Shown here piece after piece: positions 1 through 11,100 of a stretch of 64,000 nucleotides of DNA (the stretch's first letter is position 1; every line of letters starts with the position of its first letter). The translations under genes and the position numbers were made by a program. Under the pieces are notes generated by a model that saw only the letters and a program-made list of their open reading frames with translations, was not told where the DNA came from and made no database searches. Source of the stretch: Chalara sp. BL73 (Eukaryota; Ascomycota; Leotiomycetes; Helotiales); NCBI GenBank assembly GCA_918026815.1, contig CAKJVC010000202.1, positions 372,001 to 436,000 on the forward strand, in the 5' to 3' direction.

Positions 1-48
1 TTACATTCACTCGGACACATCCACGATACAAGCTGGAGTATCAGGCTT

Positions 49-1232
49 TTAAGCGCTTACGCATTGCGAGTAGTACTCATTCTGCACCTTGCAAGTTCCC
101 TGGGCACAAGCAGTCGCGCCGGTATATGTCTTTCCACCGCACTGTCCGTAGAGAGCCACGGTTCCGGTAACGGAGGAGCCGGTTGCTACTGGGGCAGAGC
201 TGGTGCGTGTGATGAGAGTTGTTGGGACGACAGCCGATGCACTCGACACAGGTGCAACAGGCGAAGCAATAGCAGATGACTCGACAACGGCCACTGATGT
301 TGCGGAAGCAGCGCCGGTAGCTGTTGCGGATGGCACAGCAGCTGAAGATGAACCTGAGTCTCCACCGCCAGAACTAGAGCCAAATAGAGCAGGACCGGGG
401 ATCTCGTAGTCTAAAGCTCGAGGTTAGTATAGGCCTTGCCAAGAGTACAAGAAAAGGAGGGAAAATACTTACTAATGGTAGCTACGTAAGGGTTAAACAG
501 GATACCTGCATCAGTTGCGGAATAAAGATCAGTGCCGAGGGTTCCTTGTGGAGTCTCGGTACCAGAACCAGTGATAGCAATGTTCATGCTAGGACGACAG
601 TCAGTAAAGAACTTTCGGAGGTGCATGTATCCAAAGAATGCTTACCATTGCGGGTAGTTCTGAGCTCCGTCCTCGCTACCAGCTCCATGCAAAGCAATGA
701 TCTCGTGACGGAATACGTAGTTACCTGGAGCAATAGTCGATGGGACTGTTGTAGTCCAAGTGTTGTTGTTATCGATCAAGGTTTGTGCAGCCCATGTCTG
801 GGTGTTGGTATCATATCCAGCTTCGTCGATCTTCACCCACTCAAGGGTCGTCTTGTCAACGGCAGAGCAGTCGCCATTACATGCAGCAATGTAGGTCAAG
901 ACTGGACCGATGCCGTGAGGCCAAGTTGTCCACTGGAAGTCAACAGTTCCTCCGGCAGCAACAGTAGACGTAAGGGCTCCAGATCGGGAATTGATGTGGC
1001 AGTTGATATCAGACGTGCCATACGCCGACGGGGAGACAAATCCGTTGTCAAGGTTTTCAGCATACCATGCAGCAATATCAGGTGGAGTACCACCGTTGAC
1101 CTCGAGGTAGTAGTAGTCAAGGAGGAAACCTTGGTTGAAAGTTCCGTCCGTTACGAAACCGGAAACGGTTCCGTGAGCCAAAGCAGTGGTAGCAAAGGCG
1201 GCAAGGGCAGCAATAGTATTTCTGAGAGACAT
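49..1232 (-). CDS. AA9 lytic polysaccharide monooxygenase with C-terminal CBM1
   Basis: Three exons, complement(49..410, 473..588, 646..1232), 354 codons; both introns (62 and 57 nt) are GT-AG and phases close. AA9 enzymes are secreted copper monooxygenases that oxidatively cleave cellulose or related glucans. Seen: a signal peptide of about 19 residues ending TTALA, then His20 (HGTVSG), which becomes the N-terminal copper ligand. His106 in WPHGIGPV is the probable second ligand (about position 87 of the mature chain), and the AQNYPQC motif holds the axial Tyr. After AA9 come IPGPALF, a Ser/Thr/Ala/Val-rich linker and a CBM1 with four Cys (YGQCGG ... YYSQC). The first CBM1 aromatic is Tyr, where Trp is commoner. 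On the minus strand the upstream DNA has GCGGAG (1507-1512, CreA-like) and GGCTGA (1705-1710, XlnR-like), but hexamers this short occur by chance. Family call certain; substrate not determinable. Confidence 0.95.
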
Positions 1233-4200
1233 TTTTATGTAATGACCAAGAAATTGGATAGAAGAAAGTGGCTAGAGTTTGGTCGATGAGTGAAGCGAAT
1301 GTTGGTAAAAGATTGTCCCAGCTTCACACGGTGAAGATGACAATAAAGAATGGATGGAAAGAATGAATAATTGAGAAGTCCAAGAACGAGAGTGCGACCT
1401 GCAATGATGGCTTTTGAGAAGCCCATCATGGCCATACTTATATCTTTTGAATCACCTTCTGCAAGGATTTCTTGACTGACGGTTGAGGTGAGCCCGGCTT
1501 AAGTTTCTCCGCAGTTGTCATATAGACGGAACACCAACGCGCAACCTCCTGGACAAGTGGTGGAAAGTGTGTGGACCTCGGTGCTTGGAAGGCCTTGGCT
1601 TGTCTGAGGCTCAAAATATGATCTGCTGGTTGATGGGTCGTCGAGGTCTGGAATGGGATTCCCAACCGGCAAAGGCGAAACATCGCTTCGATGAAACGAC
1701 ATCCTCAGCCAATCCCTTCATAATGTTTGCTTCATGTTTATTGCCCACAACTCATGCTGCAACCATCTTCATGGCTTCATGTCAAGCAAATATCGCATGA
1801 TGATGCCAACAATCTAGTTGTTGCCCGCTATCTATCCAGAATTTCGGAAATCTCTCCATCGGACGGAACTCGCCAAGCTGTCTGCTGTTTCTTCTTGATT
1901 AGAATGCAATCTCTGGGCCAAATATTCAGGAGAATGGCGATTCTTTCATCGTAATGCTGCATTTACTACATACAGTACTTCGGATGAGACGCCACGATGG
2001 CCTACAATGATCGTCAAATAGTGGGGCTGGTCAATGCAGACATCGGTTGCAGTGGCTCTTTCCACGCTATCTCAGGGGCTCGCCTCAAGCTTGTCCTACG
2101 AAAGGAGAAGATGAATTGATGATCGCCTACATGCATCATTCAGACCGAAGTCCTCAAGAATGCCTAAATCAGTCGACATCCTGGAAAGCCGTCGTCGGCT
2201 CTTCTCAAGTACGACGCTTCAGGAAAGGCTTAGCACCAGGAAGTTTCTCGGCTTCCTCTTGATGTCAAATGGAGAGAATAAGTGGGTAAAAGATATTCCT
2301 TTCGTTTTGGGAATACCTGGCCTGGAGAAATAATGCTAAGTGTAGTGCAATGCTCTAAATCCTCATTTCAATAACAGCAGTTTTCACCAAATCTGCATAC
2401 TCCATGGCTGTTGTATATATGAAGGACAATACTACACTATTGGCTCTAAAATGAATTTACTATATTGATAGAAATGATACCCACTCACTGCCACTATCCA
2501 TTCGCTTATTGGATCCAGACCAAAGTCCCCAGAATCAAAATTTTCCGGAACGACTGCATTTGTTCAAGGACACGATTGCCGTTGTTACAGTACGACGAAC
2601 CCCCTATTCTGGCATTACAATGTTCAATGTTTTAGTTATACACCGCTAATATTGTTACAGAGCACAGAGCCAATCATCAAAAGCTGAACTTGTTGGCAGC
2701 AAAGTATGCTTGAACTAGCTATACTGTAGTTCATCACTTATCAGGCTTCTCTTTCGGCCAAAACAAAACAAAACCCACAGTCAGCTCAGGGGACTCTCTT
2801 GAATCATTATAAAGCCTCACTTTAGCGAGCTTAATAATCCTACACTTCCCATTCATTGTAGTAGACTTTGAAACACCCTTCGACGCTCCACCCACCTGGC
2901 GACGTAATCACTCAGACCCCATGGCCATTCTCCGGCCACTCAACCTCCATCTGCCCTGGCAACCTCATCTCGTCTCTTACAGATCCCACAATTACTCCGA
3001 GAAATCCATTATACAGCCCCCATCATCTCGCGCTAGGTGAGCGTATCTTTGACGGAAAACGACTTCTTTAGGGGGTCACTATGAATGTTTGACTCTCGAG
3101 CATTAGCCAGCCCCAAGATAGTCAAGCTCGACGTGGTGACATGCTCTATGAAGCGATTACCTGCTTCAGGGGTACCCAAGACTTTGTTTTCATGTAAAGG
3201 AAGCATCCGTCGTGGTGGTGGGTAGACCCGAGGTGTAAAACTAACAGTATACTCAGGATTTTCTTCAGGCTGCATGTCCTACTTTGGGGGGTTGCGCTTG
3301 CTAGAATATGCGTTAGACAAGTTTAAGCATAGTGGAACGCTCGTAGGACCTCAATTGTCTGAGTTCGGAAGAATTTATCTGTGGCTGCTGGTGATTATTC
3401 TCGGTCAAGGATTGTGAGGGATTTGGTGACTTTAAATTTTGACAATGAAATCTGCTGCTTGCTGGAGCGGCCTACGTAGCATACGCATGTACTTCGCAAT
3501 CTTGCCTATGGTGGCAATGCGGAAGACTGCAATCATAGGTTAGATGAACAACATCAATTATTGGAAATAAGGGTAAAATATTGATGTAGTCTTTGTATTA
3601 GGCCAAAGCTTGGCTGGGAGCTTGGTACTTCTTTCCACTTTCTAGTCATTCCCTGCAAAAAAGGCGACCATTCTAGTTGAATTTGGCACTGCATTTTAAA
3701 AGATTGATAGATATTGCTTTGTGGAAATATGCAACTCTTGTTCACGAAGGTGGAGAACGGACTGGCGAGTTCAGGGTACATCTAATTTTTGCCTTCTGTA
3801 CGGAGGGTCTTCAAAAGTGCTTCAGTCTTCTCCACAAAATACCAGAAACCTTTTCGACCTCATGATTTTCATAATTTCCTTCTTTATGGCTGTGCGCTGT
3901 TTAATGGTTAACCATGTACGATATGGCAAGCTGGAGTCCAGCTATTGCTGTTGCATTTGGCAAGCGGCCGAAGCATAAAACCACAAACCGAAAAGTACTT
4001 ACGCCTTCAAAATATGCTAAAGGAGTGCCAATTGCTATATACAACCAATTTTTATGAAACGCTTTGAGGATCAGTTAGCCTCCTAATTTAATGGTTGTAT
4101 GTTTAGGCTCTATTCCTTGAGGCAATACTCACCAGCGAAGCACACTTCACCTGGAAGAGTCTGAGCTCAAGGAATAAAGAGCATGAGCTTGAGCCCTCAG

Positions 4201-4473
4201 GATAGATCACTTTGGTGAAAGGTGGAATAGCTTTAGCAAAAGTAAAACTTCAGCAAAAGAACGAACTTGGGCAGCTCGTGAGAACATTTAGTTAACAAGA
4301 GCAAAAGCTTAGAGGAGCTACCTCACTACTTTCTGAGTGGCTGCCCATAAACTCAAATAGGACACGACCAATAGCTTTGATATCGAAAAGCGCTTGAAAG
4401 TGGATCCGTGATGACGGCAATCTGAGTTCGATTGTTTTGCACGATGTCGAATGTTTGGAAGAAATAAAATTCT
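1233..4473. other. intergenic, no supported gene
   Basis: About 3.2 kb between AA9 and the homocysteine methyltransferase. It holds the AA9 promoter side (near 1233-1500) and scattered short open frames. The best is a minus frame at 1499-1702 (67 codons, Pro/Ser/Thr-rich, no recognisable domain). A perfect 11-bp inverted repeat (TATTCCTTGAG) lies at 4111-4121 and 4166-4176 with a 44-nt spacer. Nothing else is supported. Confidence 0.5.
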
Positions 4474-5508
4474 CTAAGAGTTATCTAGTCTTCGTCTCAA
4501 ACTTGCAATATCGCTTGGACTCGTTTTACAACATCCACCCACAAAGATCTCCTTCCAAAAACCTCGCTCCACTGCTTTGTTTAGGATCTCATACACAATC
4601 TCATCCCATGACCTTAGGTCTTCTGGCGCATCTCCCTTCTCCCATTCCTTTGTAGTAGTATTGTAAACCTCTCCAGCAGTACCATCAGGGTATAGGACCA
4701 AACAAGGCCATTCCTCAACTTCTCCGCTCTCAACCAGCTTTTGTACAGCGGCCTCAAACTCCTCAATCAGACTCTCCACCTTCTTAACCTTCGTGCAATT
4801 AAGCCCAATACCCAAGGGTACTTCAGCACCGTCTCTCTTACCAACCATAGCTCGAACCACTTCTTCTATCGTACTCCCATCAGGCAAAACATTTCCCTCC
4901 CCAGGGAAAACACACGAGATCCAGAACTTTTTCCTCTCGGACCCATCCAACCTCAGATTTCCCATCACCTTCCTCACGGCTGCAACCTCATGGATCACGG
5001 GCAGCGTCTCGAAAGCTACCAGGTCCACATCTCCCCAAGCGCTCCCTCCATCCGCGCCCGGTAAAAACACCCCGATCCTCTCTGCATGCCACCGCTCCAG
5101 CTGCTCCTCTGTCACATGATCACCGTCATACCTCCCACTATACTCCTGGCTCGGCACCATCGTGGCCCCGTACGCCCCCAAACCCAACGCCACCTTCCCT
5201 CCTCTGGACCCGAACGCATTCCTCGCGATCCCCACCGCAGACCTCAGCACCTCTCCTTGCACCGCGGGATCTTCAACCCGGCTCCTCCTCAGCCCTTCCC
5301 GGGAGGCCTGATACGTGGCCGTGAGAATCACATCCGCGCCCGCCTCGGCAAACGCAGCCTGTGCTTTGCGGAGGACGTCCGGATCGCTGATGAGAAGGTG
5401 GGACGACCAAAGCGGCGTGCTGTCATCGAAGATTTGATCGTATTCGTCTGTGAGCGTGGTCCCGAGGCCACCGTCAAGAAGATGGATTCTTCTGGGATTT
5501 GGGGGCAT
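4474..5508 (-). CDS. homocysteine S-methyltransferase
   Basis: Single exon, 344 residues. It transfers a methyl group from S-methylmethionine or S-adenosylmethionine to homocysteine, giving methionine (Mht1/Sam4 family, cytosolic). Seen: the N-terminal HLLDGGLGTTL strand that opens the TIM barrel, and the zinc/thiolate ligands Cys238 (GLNCTK) and Cys326-Cys327 (GGCCKT) at the expected places. Other barrel elements include GADVILTATYQAS, LVAFETLP and LVLYPDGTAGEVYN. Length and start match the family, because only a few residues precede the catalytic strand. No intron is needed. Yeast has two paralogues differing in methyl donor, and the sequence alone does not say which role this one has. Confidence 0.95.
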   Translation of the reverse strand: MPPNPRRIHLLDGGLGTTLTDEYDQIFDDSTPLWSSHLLISDPDVLRKAQAAFAEAGADVILTATYQASREGLRRSRVEDPAVQGEVLRSAVGIARNAFGSRGGKVALGLGAYGATMVPSQEYSGRYDGDHVTEEQLERWHAERIGVFLPGADGGSAWGDVDLVAFETLPVIHEVAAVRKVMGNLRLDGSERKKFWISCVFPGEGNVLPDGSTIEEVVRAMVGKRDGAEVPLGIGLNCTKVKKVESLIEEFEAAVQKLVESGEVEEWPCLVLYPDGTAGEVYNTTTKEWEKGDAPEDLRSWDEIVYEILNKAVERGFWKEIFVGGCCKTSPSDIASLRRRLDNS

Positions 5509-6350
5509 TCTGAGTGACTTTATAGCCAGGAAATAAACGGGTTAAACGCCGTATGAGGGTGAAAAAGGAATGAATGTTAGTTGATGGCGTGACTTGAGTC
5601 ATGTGAAATCGAGCTAATATCCCAGGGTGGGACATTTTAGCGAATATTCGTCCAGAGCCCCTATTGATGGGCCAACGGCCACTTCTACTTGTAAAAGGCA
5701 ACTTACTCTTGCAGTGTTACTAATAGAATATGTTGATTCATAGTGTCAGGATTGAAGCGCGGATCACATATGCTAAAAACGTACTAATATCTTGCCACCT
5801 CAGATAGATTTCATTTCGTATGGCTCACCTAGCCACATCATCACTACGTTACAAATATCCCTGTTCATGTCTCCTGCCTCCTATCCCTATAGATGCCAAG
5901 TGTACATCTTCCTGTCAATCTTTCAAGAATTAGAACGCTTGCTTGAAAAAGGGTCGCTCGGTGCGACGAAATGTATCCGCAAGAAAACGAAGACCGTCGC
6001 GAGTAAATATCGGTCTGGGGTATAACCTCCTCTTTCTCTCATCTGCCCGTAGTGCAACTACCTTTGAATAAAAATTGATGGAATGCGTGTTGATGGACCC
6101 AATAAGGCCATGTACGTATGCTGGTAATATACAGTTCGTGTTTGGAAAATGGCCATTAGTATTACAATATCATGTCGTGACAACGTCTATTGGCACCAGT
6201 CCAATGTCGTCAAAGCGTCTGCCTAAATCGTGCGGAATTTTGAATCTTTTCATATTCATACATCATTATATGCTCTTACTCAAAGAACGACTCTTCCCGC
6301 ACCGCTAATCGAAGTCAGAATCGTTTGTCCGGCACTACAAAGCTTTTTTT
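5509..6350. other. intergenic, no gene seen
   Basis: About 840 nt upstream of the homocysteine methyltransferase and downstream of the RhoGAP stop. It should contain the methyltransferase promoter and the RhoGAP 3' UTR. Open frames here are short and of random composition. A T-run at 6344-6351 reads as an A-run on the RhoGAP coding strand just at its stop. Confidence 0.5.
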
Positions 6351-9300
6351 TCACTCACGAGAATCATTTCTTAGCCTGTTGCTGCTTGGTCTCTTGTGTC
6401 CCATGGTGCCCAGCCCAAACATGCTACTCTCTCTTCTCTTGCTCTTGCCCATTTGGTCGCTGCCATATTGCCTGTTTGCGGTGCCAGAAACACCGAACTG
6501 TTCATAAGCTGGGCCTGCAAGTGTTGGTGTCTGACGCCCATATTCTGGGCCGCCTAAAGTCTGACGGGAGGGTAGCTGTGGCTCATAGGAAGGCTTCATT
6601 GGAGTGAGACCAGTGTCATATGTTTGCCGCTGTTGTTGCTGATAATATTGAGGCTGTGGGAAAGAAGGTGGCGCTCGGTTTTCTGGAAAGCTCTGCTGTT
6701 CGTATGATGGCGTAGGAATATTCTGGAACCTTTGTTGACGGGGTGAACGAATATCCTCCGGGGTCAATGGTGGTGCCTCTACATTGATTTCTACTGTGCT
6801 ATCATGATTATTCGGTTCTTGTCCAAAAATTCCCTCGTATTGTTGCAGGAATAATGCGAAGACCGGAGCCGGGATATTTAACGTTGGCGAGAAGACAATG
6901 CCCACATTACGGACTGTCATCTTGTTCACGTCGGCATTCTTCGTGATGGAGATCAAGAAACCTGCTAGATACCGGAGCAGATTGTGATTTACTGTGGGCA
7001 ACCTATGCACTAGAGTGTTTAGCGCACTTATCTTTTCGTGCACATCGTGAAGCTCCGTGACGGCAAGAAATTCTAAATGAAGTTCTCTGGTCAATATCGT
7101 AGTTGGCAGCTCCCTCAAATAGAGCTTCAAGAGAGAAGCAACAGCGTGGATGTCGATATAAGCATCCTCGCCTATTAGATCGACATCTCCTTCATTATTG
7201 AAACGTTCTCGTAGTTGCTTGATGACAAGGTTTGAACCACTCAACCTGAAAATTCCTTCCTCATTAGCGGCGTTGTTTGCGTCTAAGTATTCGATGCAGC
7301 GGTACACTACAGCAGGCAGCTGAATATGTACATCGACAGGGTGATTGAATCTGACTGCCTCATTCAGAGGAGATCCAAATACAGGTCGTATTGGCCCATG
7401 CTGTTCGTAAGCCATCTGACTTAGGTTGGTTTGTGAGTCATTGGTTGGTCCTGTATCCTGAGAGTCTGTAGACGCTCTAGGCTTTGATCCGAAACCGAAG
7501 AAGCTCCGCTTTCTCTGCTTCTTATCTTCGGCGCCAATTGGAGCCAACAGGTTCTGCTTATTGCCCCAGCTCCCAGCATCTTGAATTGGCTGCACATTCT
7601 TCGGTGCTGATATTGACTTTGTAGACTGAGAGTTTGGCAATTGAGACATTGGATCTCGCTCATAACCAGTTGTGGGAGGCGATGGAGTGCCGGAAGTGTT
7701 TCCTCTGGCTCCAATTGGAATGCTGCCAGGCTTGGTACTCTCATAACTAAGGCCTCGTAGGTCATCACTGATCTCTGGAAGTGTTTGGCTTCTACTTGAA
7801 GCAGCAGCTTTCTTTTTTGAGCTTGCACCATTGGCCTGAGACGATCCTGCAGAGATTTTCCGACCATGCTCGCGCTGAGAGGTACGCGGAGCATCGTCTT
7901 CCTCATCTGTAGATCTATAGTCAAGATATTGAGAAAGTGCATCGACCCACTGGTCTCTCTCCTTGTCACTCTCTGCACACAAGACATGCTTGACTTTGCT
8001 AGAATTGTCTTTTCTTTTTGGTTCCAGAATCAGGAATGCGTGCCTATACTGGTTGTCTGGATCATCAAGATCTCCACGTGATGGGGATTGATTATTGGTC
8101 TGTTGTTGCTTTCCAATTTGAGCACCTTGAAGCTTGATCGTGCCCAGATGGGGGCCACCAGGCGACTCATAGTACTTAAAGACAGGCCCATCTAGGACAA
8201 AGAATCTCGCTTTCCATCCCCCAAAATTCTTCCCTCGCTTCGTCAAATATCCGTTCTTGAGTGGTCGTCCACCCGGACCAGTCCTGGTGGGGCTATCGGT
8301 GGTTGTTTCGCCGTTGGGAGTCATTTCTTCAGCATTTGGCGCCATGGTGTTGGTGGAGATGTATTTGCAAATTAATAACGCGGATGCGGTGTCCATATGT
8401 GTATTTAATATCTCGTCTAGGTAATTGTCGAGGGCAGTACGCCTTGCGTCTACTTTTGCAGGTGCATGGCCACTAAAAAGTGACTTATCAGGCGTCTTGG
8501 CTGTAAATATCGCTGATTGCTTCAACGCTTGGTCCAGCTGTGAAAGAGACATCGAATCCTTTTCAACTCTCCACAGCTCCCTACCATCCGCCTTTGAGAA
8601 GACAGCCAGTGTAAAGACAGGATCATCAACATAATCTTTTGGAAACATGATGCTTGCTCTAGATGGTCTAAGACGAGACGATGCAACTCTGATGTCTATA
8701 GATGGAATTGCGTTTGGAGGGAGTAATAAATCAGGATATTCCTCCGTAACGAATCCTTTGAAAATGCCTTCTTTTGTAGAACTAAAACTCGTCGGGGATT
8801 TATCATCTTGAGGACTAGAGCTGGGAGAATTGTTGGACAACTTGGTGACTGCTTGGTGTTTTGGTGATACTAGGTGCAATGGCTCGCCGCCCCTAGGTGG
8901 CAGGCCTGGAGATGCTAAACCTGGAGATGCGATGGACATTGGAGTCCCTGGAGGTAGTGGAATGGGTTGTCGTGGCGCTCGTGGAGACAAAGGCACCGAA
9001 CCGGGGAATCCTCCCATACCACGAGGAGACATGGGAGGTGAGCTAAGTGATGAATTGGAGGATGGATGTCTGGGAAGTGCAGGAGAGCCTAATCCTCTGT
9101 CTATAGGTCTTGGACTCTGAGGTAGGCCTGGACTCATTAAAGGTGGGGACAACGTATTCGTAACATCAACAGTTCGAGATGCGCTCAAAATGCCTGCCAG
9201 AGAACCAGCATTCGAATCAGCCATGTGTGAATCAGGCGGAGCAATTGGAACGGTTGGTCGAGGACTCAATTGAGTTGCAACCACTGCAGCCTCTCCCTTT

Positions 9301-11100
9301 TTATCTTTGCTCGTAGTAGTGTGTGATTTTGATTTTGCGCTCTTCTTTGATAAGCTTCTTAATTCCGCTTCTTTCATAGCTGCAGCCTCTCGTTCCCGAT
9401 CGTCCTCCTCTCTTGTTTTTCGCCGGCCTCGCTCAGTAAAGGTTGGTATCTCATCGACTTCCAATATATCATCGTAGTCAGAATCGGAGTCGTCCCCAGC
9501 TCCTGATGCCTGTCGAAGATGTGAGCTTGCCTCATTTTTCTTTCCCAAGTTCAGAGGAGCGGGAGGCGCTTTTCGAGGTGGAGGTGCAGGGAAGGCTTTG
9601 AGGTTCTCATCCGGATTTGGCGATGCTTCAATGACCGAAAGCGATGGAGGAGACATTGAGGATTGTGCTGGAGCTCTGGGGGGCGGCACTTTCGGAGGAG
9701 GTCCTCTGGGAGGATCGGCAGGCAATGACCTAGATGGGGGCACCGAAACATTATAAGGCATTTCCCTCACGACTTCTGCCAATTTACGCTGCTCCTGACC
9801 TGCCTCAAATCCATTATCTGGGGCATCTGGATCGTATTGCTGGAAGGCATGTTTCGTAGGCGATGGCATTTTGTGCTCAGCTTCTACCATGTTTCCAAGA
9901 GTAGAGTTATTGGCCTTGAAGTCTGCAGGTGGTGTTATAGGGTAGGGGGCAAGTGCTACATTTATGGGCGAATTTGGTTCGTCTTGGGCGGCGTCTCTCA
10001 AGCTAGCGGACACTAGAACCTCGACCTTCGGTGCTTCTGGTACTGCATTTTCAGAGGAGATCGAAGCTACTTCCGAAGAGATGCCTTGGGTTGAGTCGAC
10101 AGGGGATGGGTTGGAAACGTGCGCGAGACTCTCCTTTAATTTCTTGCGGTATCGTTCCTTATCTTTCAAGGCGCGCTCGAGGTCTTTGTTTAGTCCTAAT
10201 ATCATAGCCCTTTGCTTGTCTACCAGCCGCCATAACTGTGCATTTTGAGCAGCCTGAGACTGCTTCTCTTTCAGAAGGTATTGTATGACGGCTTCTGGCG
10301 AACCCGCTGTTTGTATGAGATTCGAGATATCGGCAGATGTACTCGAAGGGTCATGAGAAGATTTAAATGTCTGCGATGCTCCCGATATGCTCGAAATGGC
10401 GGAGTCAATTGAGGACGTTCTTGGAGGTCCTCGGCCCATGTCAACTCTATGCTGCGGTGCTGTGGCAGCCATTGGTGGTCGAGCGCTGGTAGGTGATGTC
10501 TGCAAGCCTCCTGAGGGCTTGGAGATTAGTAGAGGATCGGATACGCTTCGTGAAGCAGCATGTGAATCCTGGGGAGAACCGTATCTATCATATTGTGAGT
10601 AGTCAGTCCGCGAAGCCGTTGACCTTGCATTACCTTTTCTCCGTCCGTACTGAGTCGACAGATGAGTCTTCCGATCTGTAGAAACTTCTCTCCGAAGCCA
10701 ATAAATCGTCTAGCTGCTCTTTTGGGGAACGAGGTTGTTCTGGCGGACTTGATGAAGATTTGTATGCTGAGGGATGATCTACACCACTCCGTGAAAAGGT
10801 GCTTCTCGTGGGCGTGACGCTCGCTGGCGGTGAAGCAGCAGAAGTGGTCGTCTGGAGAGGACTTGGTGCAGCTTTCCGTTGAGACCTGGATCCAGAACGA
10901 TTAGCAGATGTTGGAGAGGTAAAGGTTGAAGACACTGATGGACTCTGAGAATCTGCAGACCTTTTCCCTGTCTCTGACAACGACGGCGAATTATTTGGAG
11001 GATACTGAGTTGTATTACGCCCTACTGTGGGGCTTGCGTCTGAAGGGAAGAACTGGAGCTGGTCGTAGTGTCTATCATTCTGGTGTGAATTCTGCGACAT
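6351..11100 (-). CDS. Bem3-type RhoGAP (coiled coil, PX-like, PH, RhoGAP)
   Basis: Two exons, complement(6351..10584, 10634..11100), 1566 codons. The 49-nt intron (GTAATG...GATAG) joins the Arg codon of TEKR to YGSPQDS. The protein should stimulate GTP hydrolysis by a Cdc42/Rho GTPase in polarity control, as Bem3 does. Approximate layout: Ser/Pro-rich disordered N-terminus; coiled coil 255-313 (LVDKQRAMILGLNKDLERAL); long Pro-rich disorder; PX-like module 775-895 (FKGFVTEEYPDLLLP to LLICKY); PH domain 930-1045 (NGYLTKRGKNFGGWKARFFV, with Trp in ERDQWVDAL); RhoGAP 1220-1405 with arginine finger in GIFRLSGS and LKLYLRELPTTIL; Gln/Pro-rich tail. The first ATG in exon 1 (MSQNSHQ) was taken as start. 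The frame is open further upstream from non-ATG codons, and an overlapping open frame at 11112-11354 means extra 5' exons cannot be excluded. Confidence 0.92.

Noticed and set aside
546..1289. 247-codon plus-strand open frame
   Set aside because: It is the antisense shadow of the AA9 exon 1, which has a complete family match.
1438..1702. Overlapping minus-strand frames of 67-81 codons
   Set aside because: Pro/Ser/Thr-rich but without domain, splice partner or conserved motif; not enough to call a gene.
2868..3275. Plus frame (67 codons) and opposing minus frame (80 codons)
   Set aside because: Neither has a recognisable motif; a 42-nt intron with GTGAGC donor can be drawn for the plus frame but leads nowhere.
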